15,964 nucleotides of DNA, taken from NCBI GenBank assembly GCA_903898975.1, contig CAIUHT010000033.1, forward strand, positions 1-15,964, given 5' to 3'. Positions 7,416 to 15,515 of the stretch are shown one piece after another; the first letter of the stretch is position 1, and the number at the start of each line of letters is the position of its first letter. A program made the translations under genes and the position numbers. The notes under the pieces were generated by a model, which did no database searches, was not told the origin of the DNA, and saw only the letters and a program-made list of their open reading frames with translations. The stretch comes from an uncultured Planctomycetaceae bacterium. Its GTDB lineage: Bacteria > Planctomycetota > Planctomycetia > Planctomycetales > Planctomycetaceae.

Positions 7416-8944
7416 CCCGCTTTCCGCTCGGGGAAATCGTTGAGAAAGGGGGCGACCCGGGAGGCCCCGGTTTCCCGCAGCCGACCGACGATGTTGGTGG
7501 TCGAGAGGCCGGGGACCACGCCCAGCGGGCAGACCCGCCCGCCATAGCCTTCGACAATCTCCCAGCCCACAATCTCGTGCCGCGCGTAGGTTCCCCCCTT
7601 GACCAGCACCTCGGGGCGGAGGCGTTCGAGCAGGGCGTGGGGCGTGTCTTCGTCGAAGATCACGACGAAATCGACCGCGGCCAGTGCGGCCAGCAGGGCG
7701 GCCCGCTGCTGTTCGGGGAAGATCGGTCGCTCGGGGCCCTTGTTCAGCCCACGCACACTGCGGTCGCTGTTGACCGCCACCACCAGGCAATCTCCCTCGG
7801 TGGCGGCCTGTTGCAGGTACGAGACGTGCCCGGCGTGCAGCAGGTCGAAGCACCCGTTGGTGAAGACCACGGTCTGTCCCTGCCGCCGGCGGCCTTCGAG
7901 GGCGACGGCGAGTTCGTCGACCGTCACGATTTTGCCGATCGAGGCGTGCGAATGGGCCAGCAGATCGGCCCGCATTTCCGCCCGGGTGATGGGAACCACC
8001 CCGACCCGCTCCACTTCAAGACCTCCCGCGACGTTCGCCAGCCGACCGACGGTGGCGGGAGGCAGGCCACTCGCCAGCCCCACGCCGATGGTCGCCAGCA
8101 CCATGTCACCCGCACCGGTGATGTCGTAGACCTGGCGGCGGCGAGTGGGCAGCAGCTGCGGCTGACCCTGCGAGTGGACCAGCGCGATGCCGTCGGCGTC
8201 GAGGGTCACATAGGCATGATCCAACTGCAGCGTTTCGCACAACTGCCGCCCGGCGGCGAACGCCTGCTCGGTGGTTTTGACGTCGATGCCGGTGGCGAGG
8301 CGCGTTTCGAGGCGGTTTGGCGTGACCGCGGTCGCCCCGACGTAAAGGCTGTAATCCTGCCCGGGGCGCGGGTCGACCACCACGGGAATGCCCAGTCGCT
8401 GGCCCGCTTCAATCACGCTGCGGATCACCCGCGGGGTGCAGACCCCCTTGCCGTAGTCCGAGATCAACACCGACTGGAACGATTCGAGACGGGGGAGCAG
8501 CAGATCCAGCAGCAGGTCTTCCTGCTCGGTGCTCAGGGGCTCGCGCACCTCGCGATCGACGCGGAGCATCTGATGCGGGTGTCGGTTCTGGGCCCGCCCG
8601 ATGAAGCGTTCTTTCACCGTGGTGGGGCGATGGGCGACTGGAATGACCAGCGAGGTGTCGACCCCCACCGCTTCGAGTTCGCGGGAGAGTTCCGCCCCCT
8701 GCATGTCGCAGCCGACGACGGTCGCCAGTGTCGCCCGGGCACCCAGGCCGCGGACCATGTTGGCGACATTCGCGGCACCCCCCAGGCGCACTTCGTCGCG
8801 ATCGGCCCTCAGGAGAATGACGGGAGCTTCCTGGCTGACCCGTTCGGCGTTCCCCCAGATGTAGCGATCGAGAATCGCGTCACCGACGATGAGCGTGGCC
8901 GGTTCGGCGAGCGAATCAAGGGCCTGAAGCAGGTTGTCGGTCAT
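7412..8944 (-). CDS. hldE: bifunctional heptose-7-phosphate kinase / heptose-1-phosphate adenylyltransferase
   Basis: HldE (RfaE) performs two steps of ADP-heptose synthesis: phosphorylation of D-glycero-D-manno-heptose 7-phosphate at C1, and after GmhB action, AMP transfer from ATP. The 510-residue protein has both halves. The PfkB-type kinase spans about 1-320, with LGGAANVANMVRGLGA (54-69) and the catalytic TGAGD at 276-280. The nucleotidyltransferase spans about 355-495, with TNGCFDLLHAGH (362-373, HxGH active site) and VNSDRSVRGL (391-400) followed by RPI. It is slightly longer than the E. coli protein (477), mostly from short tails. ATG 8944 is the only good start; its Shine-Dalgarno is weak. 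It leads the minus-strand cluster with waaF and waaP. GmhA and GmhB are not in the window. Confidence 0.94.
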   Translation of the reverse strand: MTDNLLQALDSLAEPATLIVGDAILDRYIWGNAERVSQEAPVILLRADRDEVRLGGAANVANMVRGLGARATLATVVGCDMQGAELSRELEAVGVDTSLVIPVAHRPTTVKERFIGRAQNRHPHQMLRVDREVREPLSTEQEDLLLDLLLPRLESFQSVLISDYGKGVCTPRVIRSVIEAGQRLGIPVVVDPRPGQDYSLYVGATAVTPNRLETRLATGIDVKTTEQAFAAGRQLCETLQLDHAYVTLDADGIALVHSQGQPQLLPTRRRQVYDITGAGDMVLATIGVGLASGLPPATVGRLANVAGGLEVERVGVVPITRAEMRADLLAHSHASIGKIVTVDELAVALEGRRRQGQTVVFTNGCFDLLHAGHVSYLQQAATEGDCLVVAVNSDRSVRGLNKGPERPIFPEQQRAALLAALAAVDFVVIFDEDTPHALLERLRPEVLVKGGTYARHEIVGWEIVEGYGGRVCPLGVVPGLSTTNIVGRLRETGASRVAPFLNDFPERKAG

Positions 8945-8988
8945 GAACGCAATCCGTTGCGGCGCATGGGGTCATGGCGAGATCCCTC

Positions 8989-9035
8989 CACTCCCCGGAG
9001 GGGGGCGGGGATGTTCCCCTGTGCCGCCCGGAGTG
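8989..9035. repeat. inverted repeat upstream of hldE
   Basis: CACTCC (8989-8994) is matched by GGAGTG (9030-9035), and just inside GGGCGG (9003-9008) is matched by CCGCCC (9024-9029). An 8-base bulge on one side and a 15-base loop remain. It lies 45-91 bases upstream of the hldE ATG and could be an operator or leader structure. GC-rich sequence forms such pairs easily. Confidence 0.35.
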
Positions 9036-9094
9036 TCAATCCCGGTTTGGGGGGGCGGGCGACTGAGCGACTTGGCCGCTGTGTGACTCGCTCA

Positions 9095-9133
9095 CGCAGC
9101 GACGTGGCAACGCAGCGACGTGGCAACGCAACG
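9095..9133. repeat. 16-base tandem repeat, about 2.4 copies
   Basis: The unit CGCAGCGACGTGGCAA occurs exactly at 9095-9110 and 9111-9126, with a partial third copy CGCAACG at 9127-9133. It sits about 240-280 bases before the NRPS start. A direct repeat in a divergent promoter region could bind a regulator; it could also be simple slippage. Confidence 0.85.
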
Positions 9134-9321
9134 TTTAGCCAGCCCTGACGACCGGCAGCCATGTCATGGGGCAAGTGGGGCCTTTGTGGCGGGTTCTCAA
9201 TACCCAAAACACAAACCAGATTGCGGCGAAAGGGGCAAAGGCAGTCCGGGAACCCGCGGTCGGCGGATTCCTCAGCACCCCCGTCGGCCGTTACTCTATT
9301 GTCTCTTCATCAACGTCTTCT

Positions 9322-9343
9322 CTTGCCCGGCATCTCGGGCAGG
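9322..9343 (+). promoter_or_regulatory. hairpin in the NRPS leader
   Basis: CTTGCCCG (9322-9329) pairs with CGGGCAGG (9336-9343) over the 6-base loop GCATCT, with one G-T pair. It ends 31 bases before the proposed GTG start. No T-run follows, so it is not a standard terminator. A role in expression is inferred from position only. Confidence 0.35.
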
Positions 9344-9374
9344 GCTCTTCCTGCAGTCACGCATCCTGCCCCCT

Positions 9375-12300
9375 GTGTCGCCCCCACCCCTGCCACCGGT
9401 CGAGACGCTGTTGGAAATCGTGACCCGCCTGGCTGCGACCGCTCCCGACCAGCCCTACCTGGCGGCTGTTGACGGAACAGCCTGGTCGGCGAGCGAGGTG
9501 GAGCGGGTGGTGCGGGCAACAGCGCGGCGCCTGGCCGAACTCGGGCTGCAGCCCACCGATCGGGTCGCCATCGAGACCGCCGCAGGCCCCCACGCGGCGG
9601 CGGGCCTGCTCGCCTTAGGGGCCTCGTGTGGCACCCTGCTCATCGGCCCAAACCTGGCCGAGGCCGGTTTGCTCCCGTTGCTCGAACAGGGCCAACCGCA
9701 GGCAGTGGTCGTGTGGCCCCACAGGGAATCCGCGCTCCGCGTGGTGGCGAAGCAGCGAGAGATTCCGGTGCTGGAATGGCGGTTTCCGGTCTCGGGCGAA
9801 CTGGGGACCGAGTCGCTGGTCGACGGGCCCGCCATTGGCCCTGCGGTACCGCTGGCCTCTCCCGGTGCCGACGAGATCGCGTTTTTTATCGCCACTTCGG
9901 GCTCCACCGCGCGACCCAAACTGGTGGCACTCACCCACCGCAATGTGCATGCCGTCGCTTATTGGCTGAGCCACGCCCTGCAGCTGACACCCGGTGACCG
10001 TTGCCTCAACGTGATGCCGCTGTTCCACACCCATGGTGTCGTCACCGGTCTCTGTTGTCCCCTGATCTCGGGCGGCAGTACCTGTTGTGCGCCGGCCTGG
10101 ACCCCTGCGGAGTGTCTCGACTGGCTGCAGTCTCCCGCCATCCGCTGGATCACCGCCGTCCCCACGGTGCATCAGTCGCTGGTCGAGGAGGCCCGGCAGC
10201 GACCCAGCCTGCCCCGGCATCATCTGCGGATGATTCGCGTGGGCTCGGCAGCCCTCGCGGGAGCCTTGCGCGAAGAACTGGAACGGGTGTTTCAGGTCCC
10301 CGTCGTCGAGAGCTACGCCCTGACCGAGTCGGCCATCATCGCCTCGACACCCCTCCCGCCGGGCAGTTTCTCACCGGGGAGCGTCGGACCCTCGGTCGGG
10401 CCCGACCTGGCGATTCTCGATGCGCAAGGCGACTCCGTTCCCGCGGGACAGCTGGGGGAAATCGCCGTACGGGGGCCGACCGTCACCCCGGGCTACTTTG
10501 GTGACCCGCAGGCGACGCACCAGGCGCTCCGGCGGGGGTGGTTTCTCACGGGCGATCTCGGCTGGCTCAACGAGCGGGGCGAACTGCACGTGGCCGGCCG
10601 GACCCGCGAACAGATCAGCCGGGGCGCGGTGAAAATCTCCCCCCGCGAAATCGACGAGGTCTTTCAGCGGCATCCCGCCGTGCTGCAGGCGGCCGCCTTC
10701 GCGATCCCCCATCCCCGACTGCAGCACGACCTGATGCTGGCTGTGGAACTCCGCCCGGGGTTCGTCGCCGACGAACGGGCACTGCGGGAGTTTGCCTTCG
10801 CGAACCTGGAACCCGCGAAGATTCCCACGCGGGTGCTGGTGCTCGCACAGCTGCCCCGAGGGGCGACAGGCAAGCTCGATCGACGGGCACTGCCCGAGTT
10901 ACTCCAGGCAGAACTCTCCACGACGGGCACGCCCCCGGCGACGGCGACTGAAGTTGCCTTGGCGAGTCTGTGGAAAGAATTGCTGGCCTGCGGCCCGGTC
11001 GATCGCGAGGCGAATTTCTTTCAGTTGGGAGGAGATTCTCTTACGGCGGCCCGCATGCTCAATCGCTGGCATCCCCAGCAGGGACTGCCCACTGGCACCC
11101 TGGGGGTCGGTGACCTCTTCCGTGAACCGACGTTGCAGCGGTTTGCCGCCCTCTGCGACGACCGTCGAGCCCAGTGCGAGTCGAGCGACGAGTCGCCTTC
11201 CCTGGGGCGACCGGCCGACTGCGAACCGGTACCGGGGCTGTCGTTCGCGCAGCAGCGGCTCTGGTTCCTGTCGCGATCGGAACCGCCGTCGGGGGTCGAT
11301 CACATTGTCAGGGCCTGGCGCCTGCACGGCGTGTTGCCAGCAGCAGCACTCGAAGGTGCCCTGCGCGACCTGCTGCTCCGCCACCCGACCCTGTGTGGCA
11401 CCATCCTGGACCGCGGTGGGGAACCACAGTGGCACCGTCGTGATCCGGCAGAGTTTCACCTGTCACCCCGCAGGCTCCCTGGTCCACCGGAGGGGGCGTC
11501 CCGTTCGAGCGACTGGCCGGGCCAGGTGATGGCCGAACGGAATCGGCCATTCGACCTGAGACGCGACCTGCCCGTGCGGGCCACCTTGTGGCAAATTGGC
11601 GAGACCGACTGGCTCTTCACACTGGTCTGTCACCACATCGTGACCGATGGCTGGTCGCTGGGGGTGATGTGTCGCGATCTCGAGGCGTTGTACGCGGCAC
11701 GCTGCCGCAGGGAAGAGCCAGGCTTGCCCCCGCTGCCATTGCAATACGGCCATTACGTCGCCTGGGAACGGCAGGTTGCGGAGTCAGCCGAGACAACGCG
11801 GCAGTTGGCGTTCTGGCGACGCGAACTGGCTGGGGCGCCACCGTTGCTCGACTTGGCCACCGATTTTCCCAGGCCGGAACGCTCGGCCCTGGCGGGGCAG
11901 TCGATTCCCGTCTCGCTCCCCGCCCATTTGGTGGCCCGGCTGGAGGCGCTGGGGCAACGCGCCGGGACGTCATTGTTCATGACGCTGCTCGCGGCGTTCC
12001 AGCTCTTCCTGTCGCAGCACAGTGGCCAGACCGATCTGGTCGTGGGCACCCCCCTGGCGGGGCGGGGTGACCGTGACTTCGAGGATCTCGTCGGCATGTT
12101 TGTGAACACCCTCCCCTTGCGGGGGGATTTGTCGGGCGAGCCAACGTTCCTGGAACTGCTGGCCCGCACCAGGCGGAGCGTGCTCGAGGCGTTCGCACAT
12201 CAGGCGGTCCCTTTTGAGCGGGTGGTGCGCGAGCTCAAGCCCGAGCGGACCGCGGCTCACAATCCTCTGGTGCAGGTGGTGCTGGGGTTGCACAACGTGC

Positions 12301-15300
12301 CCGAGCAGGCACTGGCCCTCGAGGGGCTGCGGGTGGAACCGGTCGATCGGGAGATTGAGTTCGCCCGCTTTGATCTGACACTGTCATTGACCCCCGGACC
12401 GGTGGGCCTGGTGGGACGCTGTGAGTTTCGCGCTGATCTGTTTGAGCGCGAGACCATTGAGCTGTGGATGCGTCGCTGGCAGCAACTGCTCGAATTGCTG
12501 ACCGCCGATCCGTCCCGTCCGCTAGGCCAGTATCCCGCCCTGTTGCCCGCTGAACGCGCCGCGCTGCTGGCCTCCACCTCGCTGCAACATTCGTCACTTG
12601 TTGAGCGCGGCACAGGTCTTGATTCTCACGTTGCCTCGCCGGGCGATGTGGCTGCGCAAACCCTGGACGCTCCCCCACCAAGCACCACTGCAGTCGCGGC
12701 CACCTCTCCGCACACAAGCCCGGGGGCGAACCATCCGTCGTTGACGGCGTGGTTCGAGGAGCGCGTTGGACTGACACCGGGCCACATCGCCGTGGTCGCC
12801 CCGGATGGAACTCTCACCTACGCACAACTCAACGCCCGGGCGAATCGCCTCGCCGGGCAGTTGCTGGCTCGAGGCGTCACTCCGGGGCAACGGGTGGCGC
12901 TCTGCCTCGAGCGAAACACCAGCCTCGTCGAGACTATTCTCGCCATCCTGAAGGCGGGAGCGGTGTATGTGCCTCTCGATCCCGACTCACCCCCCGCCCG
13001 GCTGGGCCAGATCCTCGACGACGCCCAGCCCGCCTGTGTGGTGACCACGGGGGAGCTGGCTCAGCGGCTTCCGTCCCAGGCGCCCCGGCTTTGTCTCGAC
13101 CTCGATGAGGACCAGCCGGCCTTGGCGCAGGAGGACCGACGAACATCGCCCCGGCGGGCTGCTGCTCTCAACCACTCCCCCGACGCCCCGGCGTATGTCA
13201 TCTACACGTCGGGTTCCACTGGGCAGCCCAATGGTGTGGTGGTGACCCACCGCAATGTGCTCCGCCTGTTCCAGCAGACTCAGCCCTGGTTCCAGTTCAG
13301 CGAGGCCGATGCCTGGACGCTGTTTCATTCCGCGGCATTTGATTTCTCGGTCTGGGAGATGTGGGGAGCCCTGTTGTACTCCGGTCGGTTGGTGGTGGTG
13401 CCCTCCGCCGTGGCCCGCTCTCCCCGCGAGTTCCTGGCCCTGCTGGTCGAGCACCGCGTCACCGTGCTCAATCAGACCCCGGCGGCGTTCATGCAGCTGC
13501 TCGAGGTGCTCCCCCAGGCCCCCGAATTCGACCGGCGACTGACTCTTCGCACCATCATCTTCGGTGGCGAGAAACTGACGCTCTCCCAGTTGGCTCCCTG
13601 GTATGCCCGGTATCCCGAGGAACAGACCCGCCTGTTCAACATGTACGGAATCACCGAGACCACGGTGCATGTCACGTATCAGCCACTCACTGCGGCGCTC
13701 GTCCAGTCCGAGTCGGCCAGCCTGATTGGCATCCCCATTCCCGATCTGCAGGTGCGGGTCCTGGGGCCCGGGCTCGAACCGGTCCCCGTCGGGGTGCCCG
13801 GCGAACTGTGTGTCAGTGGAGCCGGGGTGGCTGACGGGTATCTCCATCGCCCGGAGTTGACCGCCCGGCGGTTCGTTCCCGATCCATTCAGTGCCGACCC
13901 GCGGGCCCGGATGTATCGCTCGGGCGATTTGGCCCGCCGTCGAAGAGATGGATCGCTCGAGTACCTGGGGCGTGCCGATCAGCAGGTGAAGATCCGCGGC
14001 TACCGGATCGAAACGGGTGAGGTGGAAGCGGTGCTGGGCCAGCAACCCGGAATTGCCAGCGCCGCGGTGGTGTACCGGGACAGTTCACCATTGGGCCCGC
14101 ACCTGGTGGCGTGCCTGGTGGCGGCGACCAGCCCGCCTCCGTCCGAGCCGGTGCTGCGACAGGCGTGGACCGAACGCTTGCCCCCGTACATGCGACCGGC
14201 GTTCGTCGTGTGGCTGCCACAACTCCCGCTGACCCGCAACGGAAAGCTCGATCGGGCCGCCATCCTAAGAGGGCTGGCCGAGGGAACGCTGGTCACCACG
14301 CACTCCGGGGGCGGCCAAGACCCCAGGGGGCCTGGTGCACCCGGTTCGCTCGAGGCCGGGAATGGCCGGGCCGAGGGAGGCGTTGTCGCGGTCACGATCG
14401 GCCAACGGGCGATGTCGGTGAATGAGCGGCAGGTCGCGCGGGTCTTTGGCGAGCTGCTCCACCGCGAGAACCTGGGCCCCGAGTCGCACTTCTTCGACCT
14501 GGGAGGGCATTCGCTGCTGGCCTTGCGTCTGGTCGCCCGGCTGGAAGAGGCGACCGGTCGGCGGATTCCAGTTGCGCGGCTGTTTCAGTCGGCGACCGTC
14601 GCGCAGATTGCCAGGTTGCTTGAGCACGATGAGGAGTTGGAATGGATCTCGGCGATCCCCCTGAAGCCGGGTGAGCCAAGGGGGCCGGAACTGTGGGTCT
14701 TGCCCAATTTGCGGGGTAATCCTTCACTCCCTCGCCGGGTCATCCAGCAGGTCAATGACCGCTGGAACGTGGTCGCCCTGCAACCGTGGCTGAATGAGCG
14801 GACTGCCCCGGTCTTCGCCGATCTCGCGCGAGCCGCTCAACTCTACGCCGAGCATCTGCGGCGGCGAGCGTCGGGACGGCCGCTGCACCTGGTTGGGTAT
14901 TGCTATGCGGGGACCCTGGCATTCGAGGTGGCCAAGGCGCTGCACGCTTCGGGACAACCCTTGGGAGAAGTGATTCTCCTGGAAGCATCGCCCTACGGCA
15001 CGCCGCGACCCTGGACGCTATCGCGACTGGGGAGAATTGCGGCCAACCTGCCGGGCTGGATCAGGGATGACCTGGGGCACTCCTCTCCCCGCGAATTGTG
15101 GAGACGGGTGCGGATGCGACTGACACACGGTGCTGATCTTCCGAACGAGATCGTACGCAGAATGGCATCGCCGGCTACGTTGGCCGCTGCCAGCGAGGGA
15201 TCGACGGTCGAGGGGCGGCACATGCCAGGGCAGACCGCGGAGCCGCGGAGTGAGTCCAGGACATCGGTGGCCGTCGAGTTGTGGCGGGGGGCGCGGCAGC

Positions 15301-15515
15301 ATGTGACGCGACCTGCCGAGGTGCGAATCACCCTGCTGCGGACGCGAACCCGGGGGCTCCTCCAGGGAGACCCACCCGATGGGCGCTGGCAACCGCTGGC
15401 ACTCGGGGGTGTCGAGGTGCTCTCATTGCCCGGGCAGCACCGCAGTGTGCTGGAGTCACCTCATGCCGATGCGGTCGCCGAGGCGATCAACCGGGTCTTG
15501 GCGAGGAACGAGTGA
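9375..15515 (+). CDS. two-module NRPS: A(acyl ligase)-T-C-A(Thr)-T-TE
   Basis: This 2046-residue cytoplasmic synthetase is a complete assembly line. A1 (about 10-505) has TSGSTARPK 174-182, YALTE 314-318, GAVKISPREID 417-427 and the catalytic Lys500. PLFHTHG, AVPTVHQSLV and the KISP motif resemble AAE3/Pcs60 oxalyl-CoA synthetases, so it probably loads a carboxylic acid. T1 carries LGGDS with Ser555 for phosphopantetheine. The C domain (about 620-1060) keeps HHIVTDG at 753-759. A2 (about 1120-1635) gives the ten-residue code D1323 F1324 W1327 N1366 I1395 G1397 M1423 V1431 H1432 K1624, matching threonine. T2 has LGGHS (Ser1713). The TE (about 1770-2046) has GYCYAG with Cys1843 as nucleophile, Glu1870 at the usual Asp position and His2022. 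No epimerase or MbtH is seen. GTG 9375 is inferred from where domain likeness and G/C-rich third positions begin; there is no Shine-Dalgarno, so the start is uncertain. A product such as N-acyl-threonine is inference. Confidence 0.93.
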   Translation: MSPPPLPPVETLLEIVTRLAATAPDQPYLAAVDGTAWSASEVERVVRATARRLAELGLQPTDRVAIETAAGPHAAAGLLALGASCGTLLIGPNLAEAGLLPLLEQGQPQAVVVWPHRESALRVVAKQREIPVLEWRFPVSGELGTESLVDGPAIGPAVPLASPGADEIAFFIATSGSTARPKLVALTHRNVHAVAYWLSHALQLTPGDRCLNVMPLFHTHGVVTGLCCPLISGGSTCCAPAWTPAECLDWLQSPAIRWITAVPTVHQSLVEEARQRPSLPRHHLRMIRVGSAALAGALREELERVFQVPVVESYALTESAIIASTPLPPGSFSPGSVGPSVGPDLAILDAQGDSVPAGQLGEIAVRGPTVTPGYFGDPQATHQALRRGWFLTGDLGWLNERGELHVAGRTREQISRGAVKISPREIDEVFQRHPAVLQAAAFAIPHPRLQHDLMLAVELRPGFVADERALREFAFANLEPAKIPTRVLVLAQLPRGATGKLDRRALPELLQAELSTTGTPPATATEVALASLWKELLACGPVDREANFFQLGGDSLTAARMLNRWHPQQGLPTGTLGVGDLFREPTLQRFAALCDDRRAQCESSDESPSLGRPADCEPVPGLSFAQQRLWFLSRSEPPSGVDHIVRAWRLHGVLPAAALEGALRDLLLRHPTLCGTILDRGGEPQWHRRDPAEFHLSPRRLPGPPEGASRSSDWPGQVMAERNRPFDLRRDLPVRATLWQIGETDWLFTLVCHHIVTDGWSLGVMCRDLEALYAARCRREEPGLPPLPLQYGHYVAWERQVAESAETTRQLAFWRRELAGAPPLLDLATDFPRPERSALAGQSIPVSLPAHLVARLEALGQRAGTSLFMTLLAAFQLFLSQHSGQTDLVVGTPLAGRGDRDFEDLVGMFVNTLPLRGDLSGEPTFLELLARTRRSVLEAFAHQAVPFERVVRELKPERTAAHNPLVQVVLGLHNVPEQALALEGLRVEPVDREIEFARFDLTLSLTPGPVGLVGRCEFRADLFERETIELWMRRWQQLLELLTADPSRPLGQYPALLPAERAALLASTSLQHSSLVERGTGLDSHVASPGDVAAQTLDAPPPSTTAVAATSPHTSPGANHPSLTAWFEERVGLTPGHIAVVAPDGTLTYAQLNARANRLAGQLLARGVTPGQRVALCLERNTSLVETILAILKAGAVYVPLDPDSPPARLGQILDDAQPACVVTTGELAQRLPSQAPRLCLDLDEDQPALAQEDRRTSPRRAAALNHSPDAPAYVIYTSGSTGQPNGVVVTHRNVLRLFQQTQPWFQFSEADAWTLFHSAAFDFSVWEMWGALLYSGRLVVVPSAVARSPREFLALLVEHRVTVLNQTPAAFMQLLEVLPQAPEFDRRLTLRTIIFGGEKLTLSQLAPWYARYPEEQTRLFNMYGITETTVHVTYQPLTAALVQSESASLIGIPIPDLQVRVLGPGLEPVPVGVPGELCVSGAGVADGYLHRPELTARRFVPDPFSADPRARMYRSGDLARRRRDGSLEYLGRADQQVKIRGYRIETGEVEAVLGQQPGIASAAVVYRDSSPLGPHLVACLVAATSPPPSEPVLRQAWTERLPPYMRPAFVVWLPQLPLTRNGKLDRAAILRGLAEGTLVTTHSGGGQDPRGPGAPGSLEAGNGRAEGGVVAVTIGQRAMSVNERQVARVFGELLHRENLGPESHFFDLGGHSLLALRLVARLEEATGRRIPVARLFQSATVAQIARLLEHDEELEWISAIPLKPGEPRGPELWVLPNLRGNPSLPRRVIQQVNDRWNVVALQPWLNERTAPVFADLARAAQLYAEHLRRRASGRPLHLVGYCYAGTLAFEVAKALHASGQPLGEVILLEASPYGTPRPWTLSRLGRIAANLPGWIRDDLGHSSPRELWRRVRMRLTHGADLPNEIVRRMASPATLAAASEGSTVEGRHMPGQTAEPRSESRTSVAVELWRGARQHVTRPAEVRITLLRTRTRGLLQGDPPDGRWQPLALGGVEVLSLPGQHRSVLESPHADAVAEAINRVLARNE
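15503..15506 (+). promoter_or_regulatory. ribosome binding site of the macrodomain gene, inside the NRPS 3' end
   Basis: GAGG lies eight bases before ATG 15515, within the last codons of the NRPS. It supports this ATG over the adjacent in-frame GTG at 15512 and indicates that the two genes share a transcript. Confidence 0.6.

Larger units (their letters stand above)
8945..9374. other. 430-base divergent gap between hldE and the NRPS gene
   Basis: An open frame reads through most of this stretch into the NRPS, but its codons have mixed third positions and the translation has no motif until GTG 9375. I therefore treat it as non-coding. It contains an imperfect inverted repeat (8989-9035), a 16-base tandem repeat (9095-9133) and a leader hairpin (9322-9343), listed separately. 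Promoters for both directions are expected here; I could not pick a convincing pair of boxes. Confidence 0.55.

Noticed and set aside
4893..7547. Long plus-strand open frame across the LPS genes
   Set aside because: It is antisense to the WaaP-like kinase and heptosyltransferase, which have clear catalytic motifs, and it shows only low-complexity Arg/Pro/Gly translation.
7577..9148. Long plus-strand open frame opposite hldE
   Set aside because: It is a shadow of hldE; no family motif was seen.
9120..9374. N-terminal extension of the NRPS from GTG 9120
   Set aside because: The 85 extra residues have no domain likeness, third positions are mixed, and the stretch contains the end of the tandem repeat. 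GTG 9375 is preferred, though not proven.
9375..15515. Recent horizontal transfer of the NRPS gene
   Set aside because: No transposase, integrase, tRNA junction or visible change in base composition borders it. It may be transferred, but the sequence here does not show it.
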